Below, one piece after another: positions 1-7,261 of a stretch of 64,000 nucleotides of DNA. Under the pieces are notes generated by a model. The model was not told the DNA's origin. It ran no database searches and was given only the letters and a program-made list of their open reading frames with translations. Source of the stretch: JABDBL01 sp963845445 (GTDB lineage: Bacteria; Cyanobacteriota; Vampirovibrionia; Obscuribacterales; Obscuribacteraceae); assembly GCA_963845445.1 (NCBI GenBank), contig CAWJSE010000002.1, positions 868,001 through 932,000 of the forward strand, in the 5' to 3' direction. Both the position numbers and the translations under genes were made by a program. How positions within the stretch are numbered: position 1 is the stretch's first letter; each line of letters opens with the position of its first letter.

Positions 1-2
1 GT

Positions 3-326
3 CAGCTTAGTACTGATCAAACTATGGTAACGGAAATGATAAAAGCTGGAAGATTGTCTCAAGAAGCTGCACGAACAAATCCATACCGTCATCTTGTGAC
101 AAATGTGCTAGGTCAAAAAGATTCCCGAATCGATACCATTGCTCTACAATTACAAGATGGTGATCGATTGTTGCTCTGTACGTCAAAATTAGCTGAGATA
201 TATGAAGACTCAGAATTAAAAAACATTTTGGAGGTAAGCGGAAATTGTTTAGAACAAATTCCATCTCCGATAGTGCCTGAAAAAAATTTAGATTGGGCTG
301 CCGTTGTTTTAGACTATAAAAATTAA
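3..326 (+). CDS. PP2C-family protein phosphatase, C-terminal part (cut by window edge)
   Basis: The reading frame is open to the first base, so the start lies outside the window. The visible 107 residues begin QLSTDQTMVTEMI and continue with an N-P-Y/H-x-V-T-N-V-L-G segment and a DGDRLLLCT strand. This is the usual C-terminal order of bacterial PP2C/Stp-type Ser/Thr phosphatases (ST-D-T, then R-x-VTxxLG, then GDxxLLCTDG). The usual final CSDGL is degraded to CTSKL. The protein would remove phosphate from Ser/Thr-phosphorylated proteins using two metal ions, but the catalytic Asp residues lie mostly upstream and cannot be checked. The next gene starts 8 nt after the stop, suggesting co-transcription. 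Confidence 0.6.
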   Translation, partial: QLSTDQTMVTEMIKAGRLSQEAARTNPYRHLVTNVLGQKDSRIDTIALQLQDGDRLLLCTSKLAEIYEDSELKNILEVSGNCLEQIPSPIVPEKNLDWAAVVLDYKN

Positions 327-334
327 GTACCTAG

Positions 335-718
335 ATGATTGATTTCCCGGGTTATGATCAAGCAGCTAGAGTATGCATGAAATTTCCCACCTCTTCAGGA
401 TTTATTCTTTCACGAGATAAGCCTATACAAGAAATTCCAAACGACTCTGGTTGGTGCTTGCTGTGCACTGACAAGGGATGTGATCATACTCGCGAAGATA
501 ATATCGGTCTTGCTAGGCTATATGAGGGTGCAGTTTGTAAAGAAGCTATCATCGAATATTTAGCCTTGCCTGTTGGAACAACCGTTATGCAGACGAATAA
601 ACCGGAACAAATTACGATTAGCTTGAACGATAAACCACTTGTTATTCAGCAAGGAAGTTATCTTCAACAAAAGATGGGCTTAAACTCACCAACAAAACCG
701 CGGTGGAAATTTTGGTAA
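335..718 (+). CDS. Imm33/DUF2185-like protein
   Basis: This 127-residue soluble protein has the layout of the Imm33 (DUF2185) family. It has a GFILSRD strand near residue 22, a D-S-G-W motif near residue 38, then a short acidic stretch, then E-D-N-I-G-L-A around residue 55, and a final LPVGTTV. In other bacteria this fold occurs as polymorphic-toxin immunity proteins and as housekeeping paralogues. No toxin gene is seen beside it here, so an immunity role is not supported by context. It follows the phosphatase gene by 8 nt and lies upstream of yggT. Confidence 0.5.
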   Translation: MIDFPGYDQAARVCMKFPTSSGFILSRDKPIQEIPNDSGWCLLCTDKGCDHTREDNIGLARLYEGAVCKEAIIEYLALPVGTTVMQTNKPEQITISLNDKPLVIQQGSYLQQKMGLNSPTKPRWKFW

Positions 719-800
719 TAATGATAGCCAACGCGTAAATTTTATTTGATAGACTGTAGCTTAAAATTCACATATTACAATATCGGACTCTCTAACTTCC

Positions 801-1190
801 ATGACTACTCATATTACTAAAATTCTATTTGGCTTGATTGCTGAGATTATCATTCGCGTAGTCGATCTAATCAGTTTTCTTGTATTTATATGGTGTTTTC
901 TGCACTGGTTTCCCTCTATCAAATGGTCGGAACCGCCATTTAAGACACTTGACTATCTGGTGCACCCAGTAATTCAGCCTTTCAAGAATATCCTTCCGCC
1001 CTTCGGGCATATTGATCTTTCGCCCTTGCTCGCAATTATTGCACTAGAATTTATCAGTCGTGGTGGTGTATATATATTGACTCGTCCCATTACCCCTACT
1101 CGATCAGGAAACAAGGGCAAAGTACGCAAGAAAAGACTACGGAAAATAAGAACAAGGAAGAGGATTTATAGCAGACCATGGAAAAAATAG
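801..1190 (+). CDS. YggT family membrane protein
   Basis: The 129-residue protein has two hydrophobic segments (about residues 7-35 and 75-95) joined by the YggT signature: a P-V-I-Q-P-F run, I-L-P-P-F-G, then a D-L-S-P-L stretch. YggT proteins are small inner-membrane proteins; relatives in cyanobacteria and plastids (CCB3/YGGT) act in cytochrome b6f maturation or thylakoid and nucleoid organisation. Their role in other bacteria is unclear. The C-terminal 30 residues are very basic (many K/R), which is unusual and could contact nucleic acid or the membrane surface. The downstream TPR gene starts inside the last codons of this one (13-nt overlap), indicating an operon. Confidence 0.75.
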   Translation: MTTHITKILFGLIAEIIIRVVDLISFLVFIWCFLHWFPSIKWSEPPFKTLDYLVHPVIQPFKNILPPFGHIDLSPLLAIIALEFISRGGVYILTRPITPTRSGNKGKVRKKRLRKIRTRKRIYSRPWKK

Positions 1191-1864
1191 CCAAATCGGA
1201 TAACGATGCTCTCACGCAAGCAGAAATATTATTAGCAGAATGCAAATATGATGAGGCTATAACTTTTTTTAGTCAGGCAATTACTCTTAATCCACAAAAC
1301 GCAGCAGCTTACAATAATCGTGGAATAGCCTATTGTCAGCTAGGACAATTTCAGAAAGCAATTGATGATTTTAGCAAATTCCTAAACATAGAGCCTAGCG
1401 GCGGTGGCACATACAGCAATCGTGGTGCTTGTTATGCTGAACTAGAACAGAATAATAAGGCTATTGATGACTACAATCAAGCGATTAAATATAATCCTGA
1501 AGATGCCCAAGCCTACTATAATCGAGGAATTAGCTATGGGCAAATGGGACAGCCTCAGCAAGAACTTGATGACTATAGCGCTGCAATTAAAATTGATCCT
1601 AAATTTGCCGGTGCATACTACAATCGTGGAGATGCTCATATTAGGCAAGGTCAGTACGACAAAGCAATTGATGATCTTAACGAGGCTATTAATCTTGAAC
1701 CCAATTATGCAGAAGCCTATTGGAATCTTGCCGTAGCTTATCAACATTTAGGTAAAACTGAGCTGGGAGATAAATGCGCTGCAAAAGCTAAGGAATTAGG
1801 TTACGCACCGCCTAATAATTGGTTGTCCTTAATTGTTAACTCGATTAGAAGGTTTTTCCCTTGA
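1178..1864 (+). CDS. TPR repeat protein
   Basis: This 228-residue protein consists almost entirely of tetratricopeptide repeats of 34 residues, about six units. Each has the A-Y-x-N-R-G-x-A/S-Y...G-x-x-x-x-A-I-D-D pattern followed by a...L-x-P-x-x-A loop. No signal peptide is seen, so it is probably cytoplasmic or membrane-attached through partners. TPR arrays form superhelical scaffolds for protein-protein contacts; the partner cannot be told. The start at 1178 overlaps the end of yggT, so the two are probably translationally coupled. It resembles the TPR genes at 23.2-25.1 and 48.9-50.6 kb in repeat consensus but is much shorter. Confidence 0.85.
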   Translation: MEKIAKSDNDALTQAEILLAECKYDEAITFFSQAITLNPQNAAAYNNRGIAYCQLGQFQKAIDDFSKFLNIEPSGGGTYSNRGACYAELEQNNKAIDDYNQAIKYNPEDAQAYYNRGISYGQMGQPQQELDDYSAAIKIDPKFAGAYYNRGDAHIRQGQYDKAIDDLNEAINLEPNYAEAYWNLAVAYQHLGKTELGDKCAAKAKELGYAPPNNWLSLIVNSIRRFFP

Positions 1865-2004
1865 AAGACCGCCTTGTATTTTGCCTGCTGTCACTAAAGT
1901 ATAACAAGTGTCGGCAAATATCATCACCCAAGAAGGTAAGCATTGAGTCAAGTTGATTTAAAGGTGCTATTTGATTGCATAGCTTGAGTTGCCTGCTACT
2001 CTTG

Positions 2005-2658
2005 TTAATGCCGACTGAAAGGTTTAAGTTCAAGACCATTTTTGAGCAGACACACATTGGTTGGTTTACCTGGGCGGATTTGTCTGGATTTAAGCTCGTT
2101 GATTAAAACTTCAAGTGTTACTGGGTCAGTCACTGGCACCTGCACAATTCTTTTTTTAATTGCTGGGGCCAAGCCACTGGCGCCCCAAGTAAATTCTTGG
2201 CTTTGGTGTTCTTCTATCTGTTCAACCGTAGCTGGAAATGTTTGCCTCAATTTTATAATGAGGTCAACCCATTGCCGGAAGGCTGAGGAGTGTTTGCCGC
2301 TTTGTTTTTGACGACACGAAAGGCAAATGCCTGTCCAAGAGTTACGGCCAGTAAGTACAGACCCAGCAAATGAAGCTATTAGCACTTTACCATCGGGGCA
2401 GTTAGGACATACTTCAACCAAATTGCCAGACCTCCACCCCAAAAGTAAATAGCCCAAAGGGAAAGCACCATCGCCATTAACATAGGGACAGGAACACATC
2501 GCAAAGCAAGGCTGGCAAAAGAAATAACTGGCGGTCTCTAAAATCTTTTGTTGATTGTCTAAAATCAGAGCTAGGTTCTGGAAAAATAACTGCCAACCCT
2601 TGTTAATTTCATAGGCGGTTAAAGAGTCGGCGCAATATCCTTTGGAAGCAAGTGCCAT
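2005..2658 (-). CDS. Zinc-ribbon-like cysteine-rich protein, copy 1
   Basis: I do not recognise the family. The start at 2658 is chosen because ATG GCA follows a GGAG site by about 8 nt. The paralogue at 5977-6618 has the equivalent start; the longer open frame upstream is antisense to another gene. The protein carries C-P-x-C (VCPNCPDGK) and, about 35 residues on, C-L-S-C-R, a likely zinc-ribbon pair, plus a Cys-rich YFFCQPCFAMC segment the other copy mostly lacks. The C-terminal 150 residues are very similar to the second copy on the other side of the tRNA gene. Its 5' end abuts a truncated gene on the opposite strand, suggesting that it arrived by insertion. Confidence 0.55.
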   Translation of the reverse strand: MALASKGYCADSLTAYEINKGWQLFFQNLALILDNQQKILETASYFFCQPCFAMCSCPYVNGDGAFPLGYLLLGWRSGNLVEVCPNCPDGKVLIASFAGSVLTGRNSWTGICLSCRQKQSGKHSSAFRQWVDLIIKLRQTFPATVEQIEEHQSQEFTWGASGLAPAIKKRIVQVPVTDPVTLEVLINELKSRQIRPGKPTNVCLLKNGLELKPFSRH

Positions 2659-2665
2659 TGAATAA

Positions 2666-3094
2666 ACTCCATTAGCCACTCCGCCTGCAACCGGTACAGT
2701 GCAATCATTTGCAGGTGGTGCGCAAATTTTAAACGTAACAGATAAAGACATAAAAAATGCCACCGAAGCAAAAGACCTTAAACGCCAAACTGGTAATTTC
2801 ATTGGCAACGCGCCAGCACCAATAGCCGATGATCAACAAGTAAAAGACAGTGACATTCAAGACTTCTTAACAAATTATTATAAGTATTTGCGCACAGAAG
2901 GCTTATCTTCGGCAAGCCCACCGGTTATTCCCAGCAATAATTCGCCAGCCAATAGTAATACTCCAATTAAACAAAATACTAGCTCTATACAAACCGAAGC
3001 AGGAACACCACTGGCATTAAAAGCCAAAGAACAACAATTACTAATAAGCAAAACACCAGCGGCAGCTAAAGATCAAAGTTCGAATGCACCCTAA
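2666..3094 (+). pseudogene. Truncated Pro/Ala/Ser-rich protein, 3' part only
   Basis: The frame is open from just after a stop at 2663-2665 to 3094. The only possible start near the beginning is GTG at 2699, without a good ribosome site and inside the 5' region of the opposite-strand zinc-ribbon gene. The 130 residues are low-complexity and rich in A, P, S, N and K, like the linker or tail of an exported protein. The most economical reading is that the 5' part was lost when the neighbouring gene was inserted. It ends 12 nt before the exported VWA protein and may once have been its operon partner. No function can be given. Confidence 0.4.
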
Positions 3095-3106
3095 TGAGGC
3101 AGGGTT

Positions 3107-4225
3107 ATGAAATGGCGCTATACAATCGCAATAATATTAAGCCTATTTGTTTTTTCAAAAATATTCGCATTTGCTGACAATAATACTCTTTATGGCAAAG
3201 TGGAACATAATCAACTCAACGTATCGTTGCTCAACGGCAAAGCAAATATTATTAATTGCCCACAGCAAGCAAATTACGCACAAGCAATAAGTAAATTATT
3301 AGCGGGCTACGATTTGAAGACTATTTTTAGAAACTCGGTGCAAAATAATTTGCTCAAAAGCTCGGCACAAAATAGTATAGTGAAAACCTCGATACAACAG
3401 GATTCTGCTCAATTAGCAACACCGGTACTTAATACCAAAGTAAAAACAGTACGAACAATTCAAGACATCTTAGCTAATCATGATTTAGCCATAATAATTG
3501 ATAGATCCGGAAGTATGGCTACAAAAGATTGCCCTGGCGGATTATCTCGCTGGCAATGGTGCAGCAAACAAGCATCTGCACTGGCCCAAGCTGCAGCGCA
3601 AGCTTCTAGCGCAATAACACTAATGTTTTTCAACAGCGAATTACAAATATTTGACAATGTCAGCCCTGCAAATCTTCCTACTCTGTTCACCAGTTATGCA
3701 CCAGCTGGTGGCACAATTTTAGCAAATCCTCTTGTTGCCCAATTAGATCGTTATTTTTCTAAGCGAGCCAAGCCTTTGATAATTGTAGTAATAAGTGATG
3801 GAATACCACAAGATACGTCTGTCTTAGCTCCAATGATTAGTGACGCCAGTAACAGTTTGCATTATATTGGTGAAGTAACTATTTCGTTTTTACTAATAGG
3901 CAATCAAATAGACAGCCAACAATTTAAAAATTTGCTGGGTGAACTTAATGATGGCACAATAAAAAATGGTGGCATGGTAGACGTTATAGATTTCAAAATT
4001 TTATCTGCTAAAGGCATAAAACAAACACTATTCGATGAATTAAAAACTATAACTCAAGCAACCAACAAATCTCAACCTAGCAAAGCAGAACAATTTGCCA
4101 TAGGCAGAAGCTTGCTCTTGAGCCAACCATTAAATCCTTTTCCTATTTACTCAAGCAATGCTCTGACCAACCCTTTTCCGCGCAGTTCCCTCGCTGCAGC
4201 AAGTGCATTTGCAAAATCAAAATAA
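3107..4225 (+). CDS. Exported von Willebrand factor A domain protein
   Basis: The 372-residue protein starts with a signal peptide (about residues 1-23: K-x-R, hydrophobic core, then FAFAD). It has a VWA domain from about residue 122 to 310. The metal-binding MIDAS motif is present: D-R-S-G-S-M after a hydrophobic strand, a Thr in P-A-G-G-T, and an Asp in V-I-S-D-G-I-P. VWA domains bind protein ligands through a divalent metal, so a periplasmic or surface adhesion or chaperone-like role is expected. The N-terminal 100 residues are Q/N/S-rich linker. No MoxR ATPase, the common partner of bacterial VWA proteins, is nearby. The tRNA-Arg gene follows about 100 nt downstream. Confidence 0.75.
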   Translation: MKWRYTIAIILSLFVFSKIFAFADNNTLYGKVEHNQLNVSLLNGKANIINCPQQANYAQAISKLLAGYDLKTIFRNSVQNNLLKSSAQNSIVKTSIQQDSAQLATPVLNTKVKTVRTIQDILANHDLAIIIDRSGSMATKDCPGGLSRWQWCSKQASALAQAAAQASSAITLMFFNSELQIFDNVSPANLPTLFTSYAPAGGTILANPLVAQLDRYFSKRAKPLIIVVISDGIPQDTSVLAPMISDASNSLHYIGEVTISFLLIGNQIDSQQFKNLLGELNDGTIKNGGMVDVIDFKILSAKGIKQTLFDELKTITQATNKSQPSKAEQFAIGRSLLLSQPLNPFPIYSSNALTNPFPRSSLAAASAFAKSK

Positions 4226-4327
4226 GCTCGATTAATCGTTACTTTAGTTGTCATATTTTAAATAAATGACTATACTAAAGGATTCAATAAAAGTGCTATC
4301 TTTCGTCATAGCTTTTATTGTTAATAT

Positions 4328-4401
4328 GCGCCCATAGCTCAGCTGGATAGAGCGCTTGGCTTCGAACCAAGAGGTCGTAGGTTCGAATCCTACTGGGCGT
4401 A
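4328..4401 (+). tRNA. tRNA-Arg (anticodon UCG)
   Basis: A full cloverleaf can be drawn. The acceptor GCGCCCA pairs with TGGGCGT (with a G-U at the end) and A73 is the discriminator. The D arm contains AGCTCAGCTGGATAGAGC. The anticodon stem CTTGG/CCAAG holds loop CTTCGAA with anticodon TCG at 4362-4364, and the T arm has GTTCGAATC. CCA is not encoded. Its 3' half (from 4360) is repeated at 21132-21173 and, in degraded form, at three further places. This marks the gene as the integration target of mobile elements, which leave the tRNA intact. Confidence 0.93.
4360..4401 (+). repeat. attL core (tRNA-Arg 3' half)
   Basis: The stretch from the anticodon loop to the discriminator base is repeated at 21132-21173 in the same orientation, with two mismatches. 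The most likely crossover zone for a tRNA-targeting tyrosine integrase is the anticodon stem-loop CTTCGAACCAAG, which is identical in both copies. Confidence 0.75.
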
Positions 4402-4427
4402 AGACTTTCAAGGATCGTATATATTTT

Positions 4428-4455
4428 CCCTACCCCGTCCCTACCCTTTTGGGTT
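4428..4455 (+). repeat. Putative integrase arm-type site, left end
   Basis: A tandem repeat of CCCTACCC (two copies 10 nt apart, separated by a 2-nt spacer) followed by a T-run and GGTT lies 27 nt inside the left junction. A near-identical copy lies at 20992-21020, just upstream of the integrase start. Paired short direct repeats on both sides of the core are what arm-binding sites of lambda-type integrases look like. Binding is inferred. Confidence 0.5.
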
Positions 4456-4562
4456 GGCTATTATTCATAATTTGCAGCCACTTATTACTAACTATTTCCA
4501 TCTTTTCCCTAACTACGCTATATTATTGATTGAATCACTGAAACACTCTTAAGCTAAATAAT

Positions 4563-5783
4563 ATGGCCATCTGGAAATATTTGTCTTTCTTTTTCCTTCT
4601 TCTTTTACTTAGCGGAACAGCAGCCATTGCACAGAAAGAATACTTTTCTTTTGACCAATTAAGCAAATTTAAAATAGAACTTTTTGATTACTACCCTCCT
4701 ACGGTCTGTGCATTGAAAGTATTGCTTGGATCAGAATACGAGCAAATTAAGGAAAACGAAGATTCCGGGGGTCTTGCCGGCGGGATTCCAGCCTGGGAAG
4801 AAAAAGCAACAAAGGATTCCCTTAGAGGCGGTGTCATAGATAGCCATGTCAATTATCAAAATGAGGATCAACGGATACTTTGGGTCCATCCTAACGGTTC
4901 CATAATAGTAGGAATTAAACGAGCCAAAAATAAAGTTGTTTTTTTTACTAATAACACCACTTGCAAAATAAAACCACCTAAAATTGTTCAAGAATTCGCC
5001 AGAGAAACGACTCATGGAAACCCGAATATTATTTGGCACGCACCCGAATCCTCTAAAGGACTGTCTTTCCCTGCACCATGCGAACCTGCCACGATCTCTA
5101 ACGAACTAAAATTATATCTTGAGGCTAAATCAGGACAGAGTGCTGATTTAAGTAATTTGAAAAACCTCGCTTTTACGCAACGCCCTTATCTAGTTCTTCC
5201 GAAAGCAAAAACCGGCAAAACCTTCCTACAAAAGATACCAAGTCAACAGACTATCGACGAAAAGCTGCCTTACCTGATCGCTGGTGATCTTGTTCAAGTT
5301 GTTGAAACAGATTTTGCAGTCAAACCAATAAACGATTGCCTGGGAGTGTATTATCGAGCAGTGAATGGAATAGCAAATATGGGATGGGTTAATCAGGCTG
5401 ATTTAATTCAAATTCCAGACGACTACTCTCCGCAATTTGACAAAGTGTTTGCCCACATAGCAAAACCATCCGTTAAATGGTTCCCACAAAGTATAAGCCG
5501 GGATAACTACCCAGGACGTTATTACAATAACGATAAAAACTTCCATCATCGTTTGACTGTTAAAGTCCAGAACACAAAATTAAAAGTTAAGACTGAAGGA
5601 AACAATTGCAGTGGAGAGCTGGAATTAAAACTAATGGGTGAGCGAATGGCTGAGCTATTTAAAACCTCTTCAGAAGATCGCTTTGATTTGTACTTATTTA
5701 ACAATGCAATTTATCTGCACTCCCTTAACGAGTGCGTATCGCCCGGACCAAATTTTTGGGGTATATTCTATCCTGTCCATTAA
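4563..5783 (+). CDS. Exported protein with SH3-like segment
   Basis: I do not recognise a named family. The 406-residue protein begins with a clear signal peptide (about residues 1-23, long Leu/Phe core, ending AIA-Q). Around residues 235-290 it has a stretch resembling a bacterial SH3-type domain: A-G-D-L-V-Q-V-V-E, then Y-Y-R-A-V-N, then M-G-W-V-N-Q-A-D-L, which in exported proteins often binds cell-wall peptide. The remainder is rich in aromatic residues and has several Cys that could form disulfides. It is the first gene inside the left end of the integrative element, 160 nt after the tRNA, transcribed inward. An envelope role is inferred. Confidence 0.5.
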   Translation: MAIWKYLSFFFLLLLLSGTAAIAQKEYFSFDQLSKFKIELFDYYPPTVCALKVLLGSEYEQIKENEDSGGLAGGIPAWEEKATKDSLRGGVIDSHVNYQNEDQRILWVHPNGSIIVGIKRAKNKVVFFTNNTTCKIKPPKIVQEFARETTHGNPNIIWHAPESSKGLSFPAPCEPATISNELKLYLEAKSGQSADLSNLKNLAFTQRPYLVLPKAKTGKTFLQKIPSQQTIDEKLPYLIAGDLVQVVETDFAVKPINDCLGVYYRAVNGIANMGWVNQADLIQIPDDYSPQFDKVFAHIAKPSVKWFPQSISRDNYPGRYYNNDKNFHHRLTVKVQNTKLKVKTEGNNCSGELELKLMGERMAELFKTSSEDRFDLYLFNNAIYLHSLNECVSPGPNFWGIFYPVH

Positions 5784-5976
5784 TATGTCTATGCACCGCT
5801 ATTTAGCGCTCTAGCTCCAACATTTTTGACAGCTTGGCTTCATAATGAAGGGGCTTTGTGGCTAAACCACCCACTGACCGTCATTGAAGCATTTTGCTGA
5901 CATCTGGATTAGAGTGCCATGATATGAGCATCTACAAATTGCACAGCAACATTTTAACTTATTGTCTGCTGCCTTC

Positions 5977-6618
5977 TTAATTTCGATTGAATGGCTTCAG
6001 CTCAAGACATTTTTTCAATAGAAGTACATTAACTGGATTACCACTCCGGGCGTTGCAGGTCTTCAATTCGTCAATCAAAATTGCGAAAGTAACCGGATTA
6101 GCAACTGGCACCTGGACGATTCTTTTTTTACTTGCTGGAGCCAAACCACTGCCGCCCCAAGTAAATTCTTCGCCTTGGTATTCTTCTATCTGTTCAACTT
6201 TAGCTGGAAATGTTTGTCTCAATTTTAAAATGAGGTCAACCCATTGTCGGAAGGCTGAGGAATGTTTATCGCTTTGTTTTTGGCGACACGAAAGACAAAG
6301 TCCAGTCCAGGAGTTACTACCGCTAAGTGGAGAGCCCGCAAAAGAAGTTATTAATACTTTGCGCTCGCAGGCGGGACATTGTTCGATCAAGATATTCTGT
6401 TCCCAACCAAAAACAAGGTGCCCTAGAACCAGCGGCCCGTCTCCTTGTAGGTACGGAAAAGAAGCAGCAGCAAAAGGCAGGTGGCAAAAGAAATAATCAC
6501 CGCAATTTAAGATCGTTTTTCTATACTGAAGTAATAGATCAATATACCGGCAAAACAACTCCCACTGAGTGTCTTCAATACCCGAATCGGAACAGTAGCC
6601 TTTTGAAATTATGGTCAT
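5977..6618 (-). CDS. Zinc-ribbon-like cysteine-rich protein, copy 2
   Basis: This is the paralogue of the gene at 2005-2658. It keeps C-P-x-C (QCPACERKV) and C-L-S-C-R, the likely zinc ligands. Between them lie SFAGS and N-S-W-T-G-x-C-L, followed by H-S-S-A-F-R-Q-W-V-D-L and a C-terminus ending L-E-L-K-P-F. Only the upstream Cys cluster of copy 1 is lost. ATG at 6618 is preceded by AGGTG at a good distance; ATG at 6645 has no site. DNA similarity continues a few bases past the stop codon. One copy is inside the integrative element and one is just outside it. Function unknown; a nucleic-acid-binding role is a guess from the zinc ribbon. Confidence 0.6.
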   Translation of the reverse strand: MTIISKGYCSDSGIEDTQWELFCRYIDLLLQYRKTILNCGDYFFCHLPFAAASFPYLQGDGPLVLGHLVFGWEQNILIEQCPACERKVLITSFAGSPLSGSNSWTGLCLSCRQKQSDKHSSAFRQWVDLILKLRQTFPAKVEQIEEYQGEEFTWGGSGLAPASKKRIVQVPVANPVTFAILIDELKTCNARSGNPVNVLLLKKCLELKPFNRN

Positions 6619-6718
6619 TAATAACACCTGGATTAACTCTCGCATACTGCTATTTTAAGCCTTTATTTCTTACGAAATAGTGGCTATTCTTCTATTCACC
6701 AAGGCTGCTAAAATCATT

Positions 6719-6848
6719 GCCGTTCCGCTTAATTGGAGCGGAACGATGAACGTATTTATTGGGTTTCGGGGATCAAATCGTTCCAATTCGTTCCGTTTCG
6801 TTCCTATTAAATGCCTAATTTGGAACGATTTTGGAACGTTTGGAACAA
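6719..6848. repeat. Iteron-like GGAACG array, candidate replication origin
   Basis: The hexamer CGTTCC occurs at 6721, 6779, 6789 and 6799, the last three exactly 10 bp apart. Its complement GGAACG occurs at 6740, 6822 and 6833, with GGAACA at 6842. Copies at 6721 and 6740 form an inverted repeat around TTAATT. Helically phased direct repeats in opposed blocks are typical of iteron origins or multi-site operators. The region is non-coding, AT-rich and lies 400 nt beyond the stop of the primase gene. Confidence 0.55.
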
Positions 6849-7261
6849 AAGAGAAGCTTTCATTGTCTAAAAAAAGATGCTTGGACAGCGTTGATTTTAG
6901 TTTATTAAATACCTTGTTTATGCGAAAGACATTTGGCTATGCTATTACATTAAAAGTGTCCGGGGGTTTCTTGTTCTCTTTATTTTGCTAATTGAGTTTT
7001 TAACTAGCATTAGACATACTTAGTGGAATTTTGGAAAATGCTCAGGGGCTGCCCGTTTAGGAGATTTTCGGTTTAATAATCATTTGGAATTTTCTAGACT
7101 CTTATTTAAGACAATTTTTTATACCAGGAGAAAATTCCATAATCTGTTTGATGATATTATCCTTGCAAACCCACATACAATCAGAATCTTCCAAAATTCC
7201 AAATTTTTGTAGGGTTATTTCAGCGGACCTTCACCAACCAAGAAGATATTGACATAATAGA
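6849..7261. other. Non-coding AT-rich stretch with a second repeat family
   Basis: No convincing gene is seen. GGAATTTT occurs at 7025 and 7086 and its complement AAAATTCC at 7131 and 7193; the last is embedded in TTCCAAAATTCCAAATTTTT. Together with the GGAACG array this makes about 500 bp of repeat-rich DNA downstream of the primase gene, consistent with an origin or duplex-unwinding region. This is an inference. Confidence 0.35.
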
